Origin: Candidatus Rokuibacteriota bacterium
Lineage (GTDB): Bacteria > Methylomirabilota > Methylomirabilia > Rokubacteriales > CSP1-6
Length of the DNA stretch: 64,000 nt
Reading direction: 5' to 3'
Assembly (NCBI GenBank): GCA_016866775.1
Contig: VGLJ01000003.1
Span: forward strand, 1 to 64,000
Position 1 is the first letter of the stretch; the number at the start of each line of letters is the position of its first letter. Both the position numbers and the translations under genes were made by a program. Under the pieces are notes generated by a model. That model saw nothing but the letters and a program-made list of their open reading frames with translations. It had not been told where the DNA came from and did no database searches. This document shows, piece by piece, positions 29,378 through 37,807 of this stretch.

Positions 29378-30016
29378 ATGACCCTGCGACCCCTCGCATG
29401 CCTCGCCGCGCTCCTGGTTGGTGTCCTCGGTGCCGGCGCGCCCGCGCACGCCGTCGACGCCGTGCTCTACGAGGTGACCGAAGCGGTGAAGGTCACCGGC
29501 AAGGGCGGTGCCTTCAAATCCTCGACGGCCACGCTCACCGGCGAGATCGCCCCGGGGACCGCGCTGTGTCCCACGTGGCTCGTGCAGCAGCTCAACCTCG
29601 CCGCGTGCACGATCGTCGTGCGCGCGACCGGTCACGCCGACGACGCGACGGGCGTCGGCCCCGCGGGCGGCGACTTCGACGTCGTCGTCCAGGACTGGAA
29701 CAACGCCGACTCGCCCGAGATCGTCGTGATGAAGGGCACCATGAACGGCACGATCGACCTGTCGCCCGCCTTCACGAAGCACCAGCCGGTCGGCTCGATC
29801 GCCGGGAAGTTCCTGGCCGGCGGTCTTCAGAACGGGCCCATGGCGGGCACGCGCGCGTCCGGCACGTTCGCGGGGACGTTCCGGCTGCCGTTCCGTGTGG
29901 CGGGCAGGGCGTCGTATCTCCTCGACGACGGCACCGTGGTCCAGGCGCAGCCGCAGGAGTTCTCGCTGGGCCAGGCGATGGTGCGACTCGAGGTCAGCTT
30001 CACGAACGGACGGTAG
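29378..30016 (+). CDS. Secreted protein of unknown function
   Basis: The 212-residue product has a clear Sec signal peptide (basic start, hydrophobic LAALLVGVLGAG, cleavage after AHA at about residue 26) and a mature beta-rich domain with one cysteine pair (ALCPTW, LAACTIV). ATG 29378 follows AAAGGAG at 8-base spacing. No family is recognised. Placed between kinase genes, it may be a periplasmic signal-sensing or target protein (inference). Confidence 0.75.
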   Translation: MTLRPLACLAALLVGVLGAGAPAHAVDAVLYEVTEAVKVTGKGGAFKSSTATLTGEIAPGTALCPTWLVQQLNLAACTIVVRATGHADDATGVGPAGGDFDVVVQDWNNADSPEIVVMKGTMNGTIDLSPAFTKHQPVGSIAGKFLAGGLQNGPMAGTRASGTFAGTFRLPFRVAGRASYLLDDGTVVQAQPQEFSLGQAMVRLEVSFTNGR

Positions 30017-30047
30017 GAGCTACCGCCATGGCGATCACTCCTGACCC

Positions 30048-30063
30048 CTGGCGCCGGCGCCAG
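30048..30063. repeat. Perfect 16-bp palindrome upstream of a sigma-54 promoter
   Basis: CTGGCGCCGGCGCCAG is its own reverse complement. It lies 52 bases before the -24 element at 30115, close enough to serve as an activator or operator site, but it could also be a transcription stop element for the secreted-protein gene that ends at 30016. Confidence 0.5.
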
Positions 30064-30114
30064 AGGCGGCGAGGATCCAGCGGGGAAAAGCCTGGATTTT
30101 CGGGACGTTCGACA

Positions 30115-30130
30115 TGGCACAGGTCGTGCG
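30115..30130 (+). promoter_or_regulatory. Sigma-54 promoter candidate
   Basis: TGGCACAGGTCGTGCG matches the sigma-54 consensus TGGCACGN4TTGCA at the full -24 hexamer and at TGC of the -12 element with exact spacing. Transcription would start near 30142, leaving about 40 bases to the kinase start. The NtrC-type regulator at 24.6 kb is an obvious candidate activator. Confidence 0.55.
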
Positions 30131-30183
30131 ATACCTCGGGTGGCCGCGTGGCGCAGCTCGGGCCCGCGGCGAGGAGACGAGTG

Positions 30184-30948
30184 ATGATCCTGAGCAAGGG
30201 TGGAGCAACGCCGTGCCGGCGGCGCCGTCGTCGGGCCGAGCCGTGCGCGCGATCGACGGATGCGACGGCCATCGCCGAGATGACCGCCGGCATCACGCAC
30301 GAGCTCAACAACCGCCTCTCCGTGATCCTCGGCCAGACGCAGCTCTTGCGCCGCGGCGCGAGCGTGGATCCGGTCGCGGCGGGGAAGCTCGAGAAGATCG
30401 AGCACGAAGTGCTCCGCGCGAGCACCATGACGCGGGGGCTCCTCGATCGCTCGCGCTCCGAGCCGCGGCGTGAGCCGGTGGCGATCAACTCGCTGGCGGT
30501 GCACGCGCTCGAGCGCGTGCGTCCGATGCTCGGGACGCGGGGGATCGGTCTCCACGTCGACTTCAGCGAGCCCGCGCCCGTCATCCTCGGAGACGGCGAT
30601 CAGCTCCTCCACGTCTTCCATCACCTGATCGACAACGCGCTCGCCGCGATGGCTGACGGCGGGACGCTGACCGTGACGACGACGCTCGACGACGACAAGG
30701 TCGAGGTGGTCGTGGCGGACACCGGCGCCGGGATGGATCCCGAGCACGCCGCGCGGATCTTCGAGCCCTTCTACACGACGAAGTCCAACGAGCGCGGGGC
30801 CGGCCTCGGGCTCTTCCTCGCGCTGACGACGCTCAAGGCCCACGGTGGAACCATCACCGTCGAGACCGCGCCGGGGCGCGGCACGACGATGCGCATGCTC
30901 GTGCCCCGGGGCTCCGCGGGCGGGCCGCGGCTCATCGTGGTGAAGTAG
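30184..30948 (+). CDS. Soluble histidine kinase without sensor domain
   Basis: From ATG 30184 (preceded by GAGGAG; GTG 30181 is an alternative, and ATG 30028 opens the same frame further up) the product is 254 residues. A basic N-terminus of about 25 residues leads directly to HisKA with His39 (AGITHELNNRLSVIL) and an HATPase domain (LIDNALAAMADGG, DTGAGM, GAGLGLF). It has no membrane or sensor part. Its core closely resembles the 7TM-type kinase upstream, suggesting a duplication of the catalytic half. The proline usual after HELNN is Arg here. Confidence 0.85.
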   Translation: MILSKGGATPCRRRRRRAEPCARSTDATAIAEMTAGITHELNNRLSVILGQTQLLRRGASVDPVAAGKLEKIEHEVLRASTMTRGLLDRSRSEPRREPVAINSLAVHALERVRPMLGTRGIGLHVDFSEPAPVILGDGDQLLHVFHHLIDNALAAMADGGTLTVTTTLDDDKVEVVVADTGAGMDPEHAARIFEPFYTTKSNERGAGLGLFLALTTLKAHGGTITVETAPGRGTTMRMLVPRGSAGGPRLIVVK

Positions 30949-30963
30949 AGAGGCGCCACGGCC

Positions 30964-31692
30964 GTGTTCGACGAGCGCTCGTCGGTCGAGGCGGAACGGC
31001 TCGACGCCATCGGTGGCGTCGCGGCCGGCGTCGCCCACCACCTCAACAACATCCTGATGGTCGCGCTGGGCAACATCCAGCTCGCGCTGATGCACGGGAT
31101 GGCCGAGCGTCCGGCGTCGCGGCTGCACTCGGCGGAGCGCGCGGTGCGCGACGCCGCCGACGTGGTGCGGTCCCTCACGTCGTTCTGCCGTACGCAGCCC
31201 ATCCCGGCGATGGCGCCCCTCGACCTCAACGAGATCGTCGACGACGTCGTCGAGCTCAGCGCGCCGCGCTGGCGCGACGAGCCGCAGACGCACGGCAACA
31301 CCATCCACCTGCGCGTCGATCGGGGCGAGCTCTTGCCGACGGTGGCGAGCGGCCCGGCGCTGCGCCAGGTGTTCATGAACCTCGTCGCGAACGCCGTCGA
31401 GGCGATGCCCGCGGGCGGCGTGCTCACGCTCCGGACGTGGAGCGATCCCGGCGGCGTGCACTGCGCGGTCTCCGACACCGGCGTCGGCATGACCGAAGAC
31501 GTGCGCCGCCGCGCGCTCGAGCCGTTCCTGACGACCAAGGGCCCGAAGACGCGCGGTCTCGGCCTCGCGGTGGCGCACGGCATCGTCACGCGGCACGGTG
31601 GAACGCTTACCATCGACAGCGTGCAGGGCCTCGGCACGTCCGTCGTCGTCTCGCTCCCGCACGCCGCCTCGTCCCCGCCGCCGTCCCTCTGA
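30964..31692 (+). CDS. Second sensor-less histidine kinase
   Basis: The 242-residue protein begins almost at the HisKA box with His25 (AAGVAHHLNNILMVALG), where the usual acidic residue after the phospho-acceptor is a second histidine, and continues with an HATPase domain (LVANAVEAMPAGG, DTGVGM, TRGLGLAV). GTG 30964 starts it 15 bases after the preceding kinase, so the two are cotranscribed. It may receive signals by protein contact or act mainly as a phosphatase (inference). Confidence 0.85.
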   Translation: MFDERSSVEAERLDAIGGVAAGVAHHLNNILMVALGNIQLALMHGMAERPASRLHSAERAVRDAADVVRSLTSFCRTQPIPAMAPLDLNEIVDDVVELSAPRWRDEPQTHGNTIHLRVDRGELLPTVASGPALRQVFMNLVANAVEAMPAGGVLTLRTWSDPGGVHCAVSDTGVGMTEDVRRRALEPFLTTKGPKTRGLGLAVAHGIVTRHGGTLTIDSVQGLGTSVVVSLPHAASSPPPSL

Positions 31693-31707
31693 TAGACTCG
31701 CGCCCAC

Positions 31708-32064
31708 GTGACGCGATGGGCGCTCCTGACCCTCGGCGCGTTCATTCTCCTCGGCGCGCTCGGCGTCGCGACCGCGCGCTTCTTCGGGAAGTCCGGCTCC
31801 CGGCTCTCGATCCAGGTCACGATCGTCGCGCAATGGCTCGGCGCGTACGTGCTGTGGAGCTTCGCGGCCGGCACGGCGGCGAAGTACCGGCTGATCACGG
31901 ACTACGAGGCGGGCTGGTTCGTGCTCTTTGCGGTCGTCGTCGGCTGGTGGCATTACCGCGTCCGGCTGACGGCCGGCGCGGAGCGCGGCCTCGCGATCTT
32001 CGTGGGCGCGCAGCTCGTATGGCTCGCGATCATCCTCGTCCGTAGCCGCGTGCTGATCCCGTGA
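31708..32064 (+). CDS. Small multi-pass membrane protein, unknown
   Basis: The 118-residue product is mostly hydrophobic with about three to four membrane helices (WALLTLGAFILLGALG, VTIVAQWLGAYVLWSF, WFVLFAVVVGWWHY, LAIFVGAQLVWLAIIL). It begins with GTG at 31708, 15 bases after the kinase gene. No family is recognised. Confidence 0.6.
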   Translation: MTRWALLTLGAFILLGALGVATARFFGKSGSRLSIQVTIVAQWLGAYVLWSFAAGTAAKYRLITDYEAGWFVLFAVVVGWWHYRVRLTAGAERGLAIFVGAQLVWLAIILVRSRVLIP

Positions 32065-32105
32065 GGCATCCGTCGGGCGCCGCGCGGCCGTAGAGCTTCA
32101 CGCCA

Positions 32106-32552
32106 ATGCTGGGTGAGGGCTTCCTCGGCCGGCCGTCCACGTTCGGCGCCGACCTCAACCTGGTCGTCCAGCTGGTGCTCGGTGTGGCGCTCCTGACCGG
32201 CCTCGGGCTGGCGCGGCGCTCCCGATTCCTGGCCCACGGCCTCTGCCAGGCGTCGGTCCTCGTGGTCACGCTCGTCATGACCGCGATCTGGATGGCGCCC
32301 GCCTATCACGCCAACTGGGGGCCGGGGATCTTCCTCCTCGGCAACCGGGTGACCACGGCGGCGGCCGCCCACGTCGTCATCGGGACCGTCGCCCTGGCGC
32401 TCGGCGCCTACGTGGTCCTCGTGGCGGGAACGCCCTTCGTTCCCAGGGCCTTGCGCTTCACGGGCTACAAGGCGTGGATGCGCGCGCTGATCGTGCTCTG
32501 GTGGCTCGCGTTATCGCTGGGAGTTCTGACATACTGGTTGGCGACCCGGTGA
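32106..32552 (+). CDS. DUF420-like membrane protein
   Basis: The 148-residue product has four membrane helices and a pattern resembling DUF420 (YozB) proteins: a helix followed by RRSRFLAHGLCQASVLVV, then MTAIWMAP, and a conserved histidine in AAHVVIGTVALALG. These proteins often accompany cytochrome oxidase genes, but none are in the window. The family assignment is from memory of the pattern only. Confidence 0.6.
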   Translation: MLGEGFLGRPSTFGADLNLVVQLVLGVALLTGLGLARRSRFLAHGLCQASVLVVTLVMTAIWMAPAYHANWGPGIFLLGNRVTTAAAAHVVIGTVALALGAYVVLVAGTPFVPRALRFTGYKAWMRALIVLWWLALSLGVLTYWLATR

Positions 32553-32583
32553 GTTGGAGTGGTGAGCGGAAACAGCCGATAAC

Positions 32584-32889
32584 ATGGACATCGTCGACGT
32601 CACGCAGCACCGCGGCGAGTTCTTCCGCGTGCTCCAGCAGACGAAGCGGAGCCAGACCGCGGTCATGACCATCGGGTCCGGCCAGGAGGCCGGCCCCACG
32701 GAGACGCACCAGGCCGACCAGATCGTCTACGTCATCGACGGTGAGGCGATCGTGACGGTCGGAGACGAGCAGCGCCGGACCGGTCCCGGCGGGCTCGTGA
32801 TGATCCCGGCCGGCGCACGTCACCACGTGAGGAACCCGGGGCGGGAGCCGCTCTTCTTCCTCACCGTGTACGCGCCGCCGGAGTACTGA
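32584..32889 (+). CDS. Cupin-domain protein
   Basis: The 101-residue product is a single small beta-barrel with cupin motif 1 (THQADQIVYVIDGEA) and motif 2 (MIPAGARHHVRNPG), including the usual His residues for a metal. It may be an enzyme or a ligand-binding regulator. The gene directly abuts the moxR GTG start, so the two are probably coupled. Confidence 0.85.
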   Translation: MDIVDVTQHRGEFFRVLQQTKRSQTAVMTIGSGQEAGPTETHQADQIVYVIDGEAIVTVGDEQRRTGPGGLVMIPAGARHHVRNPGREPLFFLTVYAPPEY

Positions 32890-33804
32890 GTGCCCGACGA
32901 CCTCGACCTGATCCAGAGCCTCGAGAAGAACGTCGCCCGCTGCATCGTGGGCAAGCCGGACGTCGTCCGGCTCGCCGTCATCGGCCTGCTCTCGCGGGGC
33001 CACCTGCTCATCGAGGACGTGCCCGGGGTGGGGAAGACCACGCTCGCCGCGGCGCTCGCGCGCTCGATCAGCGGAACCTTCGCGCGCATCCAGTTCACCG
33101 CCGACATGCTGCCGTCCGACGTGATCGGCGTGTCCGTCTGGGACGCCGCGCGCGGCGAGTTCAGCTTCAAGCAGGGGCCGCTGTTCGCGCACGTCGTGCT
33201 CGCCGACGAGATCAACCGCACCACGCCGAAGACCCAGTCGAGCCTGCTCGAGGCGATGAACGAGGCGCAGGTCTCGCTCGATCACACGACGCACGCGCTC
33301 CCGTCGCCGTTCATGGTGCTCGCCACGCAGAACCCGCGCGAGTACGAGGGCACGTATCCGCTGCCCGAGTCGCAGCTCGATCGCTTCCTGCTCCGCGTGC
33401 GGATCGGCTATCCGGACCTCGAGGACGAGAAGGCGATCCTCCGCGGCGCGGCGGCGACGCCCGACACGCTCGCGCCCGCGCTCGGGCTCGACGACGTCCG
33501 GCGGCTGCAGGCGCTCGCGGACACCGTCCGCGTGGCGGATCTCGTCCTCGACTACGTGATGACACTCGTCTCGAGCACGCGCGAGTCCTCGCGGCTCGTC
33601 CTCGGCGTCAGCCCGCGCGGCGCGCGCGCGCTCGTCGCCGCGGCGCGCGCGGCGGCGCTCACCGAAGCCCGCGACTACGTGATTCCCGACGACGTCAAGC
33701 GCCTCGCGGTGCCCGCGCTCGCCCATCGCGTGATCGCGCGCAGCGGCGAGGACGCCCAGGCGGTCGTCAGCGCGATCGTCCAGGACGTCGCCGTCCCGCG
33801 ATGA
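32890..33804 (+). CDS. MoxR-family AAA+ ATPase
   Basis: The 304-residue ATPase has Walker A (EDVPGVGKTTLAAALA), Walker B (VLADEINRTTPKTQSSLLEAM) and the sensor region LATQNPREYEGTYPLPE of MoxR chaperone-like ATPases. GTG 32890 follows the cupin stop directly, and the stop overlaps the DUF58 gene by 4 bases. MoxR-DUF58-transglutaminase sets are widespread and thought to act in assembly or maturation of envelope complexes. Confidence 0.95.
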   Translation: MPDDLDLIQSLEKNVARCIVGKPDVVRLAVIGLLSRGHLLIEDVPGVGKTTLAAALARSISGTFARIQFTADMLPSDVIGVSVWDAARGEFSFKQGPLFAHVVLADEINRTTPKTQSSLLEAMNEAQVSLDHTTHALPSPFMVLATQNPREYEGTYPLPESQLDRFLLRVRIGYPDLEDEKAILRGAAATPDTLAPALGLDDVRRLQALADTVRVADLVLDYVMTLVSSTRESSRLVLGVSPRGARALVAAARAAALTEARDYVIPDDVKRLAVPALAHRVIARSGEDAQAVVSAIVQDVAVPR

Positions 33805-34841
33805 CGATTGACCGCGTGAGCGGTCAAGGGTTGTGGCCGCTCGTGCGCTGGAAGCCGCGGCGGACGACGCGGCCCACGCGCGAGGGCTGGTGGTGCCTCG
33901 CGGTCACCGTCGGCCTCGGCGTCACCGCGATGAACACCGGCAACAACCTCCTTTATCTCCTCGAGGCGATGGTGCTCGGGCTGATCATCGTGTCGGGCGT
34001 GCTGTCCGAGCAATCCGTCCGCGGGGTGCGTCTCCGGATCCGCCCGCCCGACGAGATCTACGCCGAGACGCCGTGCACGATGACGGCGCACGTCCGGAAC
34101 ACCAAGCGCCGCCGGCCGTCGTTCTCGATCGGCCTCGATCGCGGGGACGCGCGCGCGCGCCTGGCGTATCTCGAGCGTCTCGGCCCCGGCGAAGAGCGCG
34201 CGGTGAGCTGGCACGAGACGTTCCCGCGCCGCGGGCGGCAGCGTGTCGGCGGCGTGCGGGTCGCGACACGGTTTCCGTTCGGGTTGTTCGTCAAGGCGTC
34301 GCAGCCCACGGGCGGTGACGACGTCCTCGTCTATCCGCGCCGCGTTCTGGCACCGGCGGCGCTCCTCCGCCAGGCGACGGGCCTCGGGTCGGCGCCCGCG
34401 CGGCGTCGCGGACGCGGGCACGGTCTCCACGACCTCCGCGACTATCAGAGCGGCGACGATCCGCGCCTCATCCACTGGCGCGTCACCGCGCGCACGGGCA
34501 CGCTGACCGTCCGCGAGCTGGAAGCCGAGACGGCGCAGGATGCCTACCTCGTGCTCCGCGGCGACGGCGCGCGCGATCCCGCGCGGCTCGAGCAGGCGCT
34601 CGCGGAAGCCGCCGCGGTCGCCGGCGTGCTGCTGAGCCGCGGCGCGCGCGTGGGCGTCGTCGGCGCCGGCGTCGACGTCCCGCTCGGCCAGGGCGCCGCG
34701 CAGGCGCGGCGCATCCTCACGGCGCTCGCGCTCTATCAACCAGTGGCACCCGCGGAGCGGCACGGCTTGGCCGGGCCGCGGAGCGTGGGGGGCTTGGAGG
34801 GCGCCCCGAGCCCCCCATGTCTAACGATCGACCTCGGCTGA
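33801..34841 (+). CDS. DUF58 domain protein
   Basis: The 346-residue protein has two N-terminal membrane helices (about 30-75) and the DUF58 signature LRDYQSGDDPRLIHWRVTAR near residue 220, followed by a VWA-like region. It partners MoxR. The last 25 residues are encoded across a G-rich hairpin repeat (34786-34817) and look unlike the rest of the family, so the gene may have read through an inserted repeat. Confidence 0.93.
   Translation: MTIDRVSGQGLWPLVRWKPRRTTRPTREGWWCLAVTVGLGVTAMNTGNNLLYLLEAMVLGLIIVSGVLSEQSVRGVRLRIRPPDEIYAETPCTMTAHVRNTKRRRPSFSIGLDRGDARARLAYLERLGPGEERAVSWHETFPRRGRQRVGGVRVATRFPFGLFVKASQPTGGDDVLVYPRRVLAPAALLRQATGLGSAPARRRGRGHGLHDLRDYQSGDDPRLIHWRVTARTGTLTVRELEAETAQDAYLVLRGDGARDPARLEQALAEAAAVAGVLLSRGARVGVVGAGVDVPLGQGAAQARRILTALALYQPVAPAERHGLAGPRSVGGLEGAPSPPCLTIDLG
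34786..34817. repeat. G-rich palindromic repeat, copy 1
   Basis: The arms TGGGGGGCT (34786-34794) and AGCCCCCCA (34809-34817) pair around a loop that contains its own palindrome GGGCGCCC. It lies inside the 3' end of the DUF58 frame. The core GGGGGGCTTGG recurs at 53231 in this window. Confidence 0.6.
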
Positions 34842-34842
34842 C

Positions 34843-36846
34843 ATGCCGCTCGATCGCGCGTTCCGGCTCTCGGTCTACGTGGTCATCGGGCTCGGCGGTC
34901 TCGCGCTCGGCGCCGGCGATCTCCTCGGCCCTCCCGGCCTCGCCGCCTTCCTCGTCGCGCTGGCCGCGACGTGGTGGCTGCGCGACACGCTGGGGCCGCG
35001 CGCGTGGCTGACGTCGCGCGGCGACAAGATCGCGTCGATCTCGCTGGCGCTGCTGGCCGCCGCCGACCTCGCGTGGTTCGCCGAGACCTTCCTCGACACG
35101 TTCGCACGCCTCGTGTGCGTGCTGCTGCTCCTCCGGCTCGTCACGTGGCGCGTGACGCGCGAGCTGCGCGCCGCGGGCTTCCTCTCGTTCTCCATGCTCG
35201 CGGCCGCGTCCGGCGTCGCGTTCGGCCTCGCGTTCCTCCCGCTGTTCGTCACGTATCTCGCGGCGGCGATCGTGATGCTGGTCCTCTTCCACCTCCTCAC
35301 CGAAGCGGAAGCGGCCGGGCTTCCCGTCCGCCCGCTCGGCGCGGGCGTGACGATCGTCATGGCCGCCGCCGTCCTCGGCACCCTCGGCCTGACGACGCTC
35401 CTCTTCGTCGTGATCCCGCGCGTCGAGGCGGCCCTGCCCTTCGGCGGCCGCTCCTCGAAGGCGCTCACCGGCTTCACGGACCGCGTGGAGCTGGGCGCGT
35501 TCGGCGCGCTCGAGACCGACGACGCGGTGGCGATGCGCGTGCGCCTGCCCGGTGGTCCCGTCCCGCCGGCGTGGGAGCCGGGCATCCGCTGGCGCGGCGT
35601 GACGCTCGACCGCTTCGACGGGCGCGTGTGGATCGCGACGCCGCGGCGGCAGACGTTCATCCGCGCGGTCGACGGCGCGCCGGTCGGGATCGGGCGCGTG
35701 GACGGGCGCGCCCTGCTGCTCACGCAGGAGATCTTCCTCGAGCCGCTCGGGACCGAGACGATCTTCGTGCTCGCGCCGCCCGTGCACGTCCGCGTCGACG
35801 GGGCGATCCGGATCGACGACACGGGCGCGCTCAGCGTGCCCGCCGCCCGCGCGCGGCTCACGTACACCGTCGAGTCGGCGGTCGGCGCGCGCGTGACGGA
35901 ACGTCTCGGACCCGTCGCGCGCGGACGCTATCTCCAGCTTCCGCCGCTGCCTCCGCGCATTCCCGAGCTCGCGCGCCGGATCACCGCCACGGCGGCGTCC
36001 GACGCCGAGCGCGCGGCGCGGGTGACCGCGTGGCTCTCGCGCGAGCTGCGCTACTCGCTCGACCTCGAGCGGCGGACGACGCTGGAACCGCTCGACGAGT
36101 TCCTCTTCGTCCGCAAGGCGGGGAACTGCGAGTACTTCGCCTCCGCGCTCGCGGTCATGCTGCGCTCGCTGGGCATCCCCGCGCGCGTCGTGAACGGCTT
36201 CCAGCGCGGTGAGTGGAATCCCTGGGGCGGCTACTGGGTCGTGCGGATGCGCGACGCGCATTCGTGGGTCGAAGCGCACATCGACGGCGCGTGGGCCACG
36301 CTCGATCCGTCGCCGCGCGGCGCCGCGCCCGCCGCGCCGCTCTCCACGATGACGCTCTACATCGACGGCCTGCGGATGAGCTGGTACCGCTACGTCGTCG
36401 GATGGAGCCGCCAGGATCAGCTCGACACGGCGGGCGCCGTGCGCCGGATCGCGTGGTCGTGGCCGCTCTCCTCCCGCTCACCGATCGCGCGGCCGACGCG
36501 TACGCTCGTCGTCGAGGTCGCGCTCGCCGTGGGAGCGGCCGCGATGATCGTCTGGGCCGTGCGGCGCCGCCACGCCACGCACGCCGGGCCGCGCGCGCCG
36601 CTCCCCGACTTCTACGCGCGTGCGCTCCGGTGGCTCGCGCGCCGCGGGCTGCGCCCGGCGCCGCACGAGACCGCGCGCGAGTTCAACGCGCGGGTGGCGG
36701 ATGCGCTCCCCGAGGCGTCGAGCACGCTGACGCGGCTCACGCTCGCCTACGAGCGGATGCGGTTCGGGAGCGTAGGATTGACGCCGACCGAGGCGCGCGA
36801 CCTCGTTCGCGACGCCGCGCGCCTGCGCTCGCTCCGCGGGCGTTAG
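34843..36846 (+). CDS. TgpA-type transglutaminase-like membrane protein (DUF3488)
   Basis: The 667-residue protein has about six N-terminal membrane helices, a periplasmic transglutaminase-like domain with triad Cys429 (GNCEYFAS), His473 (DAHSWVEAH) and Asp488 (ATLDPSP), a further membrane helix near 565 and a C-terminal DUF4129-like tail. It is the third member of the MoxR-DUF58-TgpA set and starts one base after DUF58. Such proteins are linked with envelope or protease function in Pseudomonas. Confidence 0.95.
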   Translation: MPLDRAFRLSVYVVIGLGGLALGAGDLLGPPGLAAFLVALAATWWLRDTLGPRAWLTSRGDKIASISLALLAAADLAWFAETFLDTFARLVCVLLLLRLVTWRVTRELRAAGFLSFSMLAAASGVAFGLAFLPLFVTYLAAAIVMLVLFHLLTEAEAAGLPVRPLGAGVTIVMAAAVLGTLGLTTLLFVVIPRVEAALPFGGRSSKALTGFTDRVELGAFGALETDDAVAMRVRLPGGPVPPAWEPGIRWRGVTLDRFDGRVWIATPRRQTFIRAVDGAPVGIGRVDGRALLLTQEIFLEPLGTETIFVLAPPVHVRVDGAIRIDDTGALSVPAARARLTYTVESAVGARVTERLGPVARGRYLQLPPLPPRIPELARRITATAASDAERAARVTAWLSRELRYSLDLERRTTLEPLDEFLFVRKAGNCEYFASALAVMLRSLGIPARVVNGFQRGEWNPWGGYWVVRMRDAHSWVEAHIDGAWATLDPSPRGAAPAAPLSTMTLYIDGLRMSWYRYVVGWSRQDQLDTAGAVRRIAWSWPLSSRSPIARPTRTLVVEVALAVGAAAMIVWAVRRRHATHAGPRAPLPDFYARALRWLARRGLRPAPHETAREFNARVADALPEASSTLTRLTLAYERMRFGSVGLTPTEARDLVRDAARLRSLRGR

Positions 36847-36906
36847 TTAGCGGCGCCGGGGAAACCTGAGGCATGATCGACCACATGCGGCAAGCGAGGT
36901 GACGAG

Positions 36907-37800
36907 ATGAGCGACCACGCGGCACAGCTGCAGAAGGTGAAGTCCCAGCCGGGGTTCATCGCGGCGCTGGACCAGAGCGGCGGCAGCACGCCCGGGGCGC
37001 TGCGGCAGTACGGCATCAAGGACGGCGCGTGGAAGGACGAGCAGGGGATGTACGACCTCATCCACCAGATGCGCACGCGGATCATCACCAGCCCGGCGTT
37101 CACCGGCGAGCGGATCCTCGGCGCCATCCTCTTCGAGAACACGATGGATCGGGACATCGCGGGCCAGCCGACCGCCGACTACCTGTGGCAGGTCAAGCGG
37201 GTCGTGCCGTTCCTGAAAGTGGACAAGGGGCTGGTCGCGGAGAAGGACGGCGTCCAGCTGATGCGGCCGATGCCCGACCTCGCCGCGCTGCTCGATCGCG
37301 CCAACGCGAAGCGCATCTTCGGCACCAAGATGCGCTCCGTCATCACGCAGGCCGACGCCGCGGGCATCGAGGACATCGTCAGCCAGCAGTTCGACGTGGC
37401 GCGACAGATCCTCGCCAAGGGGCTCGTGCCGATCGTCGAGCCGGAAGTCGACATCCGCTGCCCCGACAAGGCGAAGGCCGAGGGGCTGCTCAAGACGGCC
37501 ATCCTGGAGGCGCTCGAGGCGCTGCCGACGGGGCAGCCCGTCATGCTCAAGCTCACGCTGCCGGACGAGGACGACCTGTATGCCGAGCTCGTGAAGCATC
37601 CCAAGATCGTGCGGGTCGTCGCGTTGTCGGGCGGCTATTCCCGCGAAGACGCCAACGTGCGGCTCAAGAGGAATCATGGTGTCGCCGCGAGCTTTTCCCG
37701 CGCGCTGGTCGAGGGGCTGTCCGCCCAGCAATCCGACGCCGAGTACAACGCGGCGCTGGACGCCTCCATCCGGAGCATCTACGAGGCGTCGAAGACGTGA
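36907..37800 (+). CDS. Fructose-bisphosphate aldolase class I
   Basis: The 297-residue enzyme splits fructose-1,6-bisphosphate. It matches the bacterial class I form: [39 protein letters not shown] and the Schiff-base Lys215 ([11 protein letters not shown]), with [11 protein letters not shown] near the end. GAGGTG precedes ATG 36907. It runs straight into zwf and tkt, giving a sugar-phosphate operon. Confidence 0.95.
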   Translation: MSDHAAQLQKVKSQPGFIAALDQSGGSTPGALRQYGIKDGAWKDEQGMYDLIHQMRTRIITSPAFTGERILGAILFENTMDRDIAGQPTADYLWQVKRVVPFLKVDKGLVAEKDGVQLMRPMPDLAALLDRANAKRIFGTKMRSVITQADAAGIEDIVSQQFDVARQILAKGLVPIVEPEVDIRCPDKAKAEGLLKTAILEALEALPTGQPVMLKLTLPDEDDLYAELVKHPKIVRVVALSGGYSREDANVRLKRNHGVAASFSRALVEGLSAQQSDAEYNAALDASIRSIYEASKT

Positions 37801-37807
37801 GCCGCCG

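Noticed and set aside
30028-30183. N-terminal extension of the first sensor-less kinase from ATG 30028, with a good AGGAG
   Set aside because: The extra 52 residues are Arg/Ser/Gly-rich and overlie the palindrome and the sigma-54 promoter; the GAGGAG before GTG 30181/ATG 30184 fits better. Not fully excluded.
30114-30473. Frame starting at ATG 30114 within the sigma-54 element
   Set aside because: Beyond the first 40 residues it is an Arg-rich shadow of the kinase gene, and the start overlaps the promoter match.
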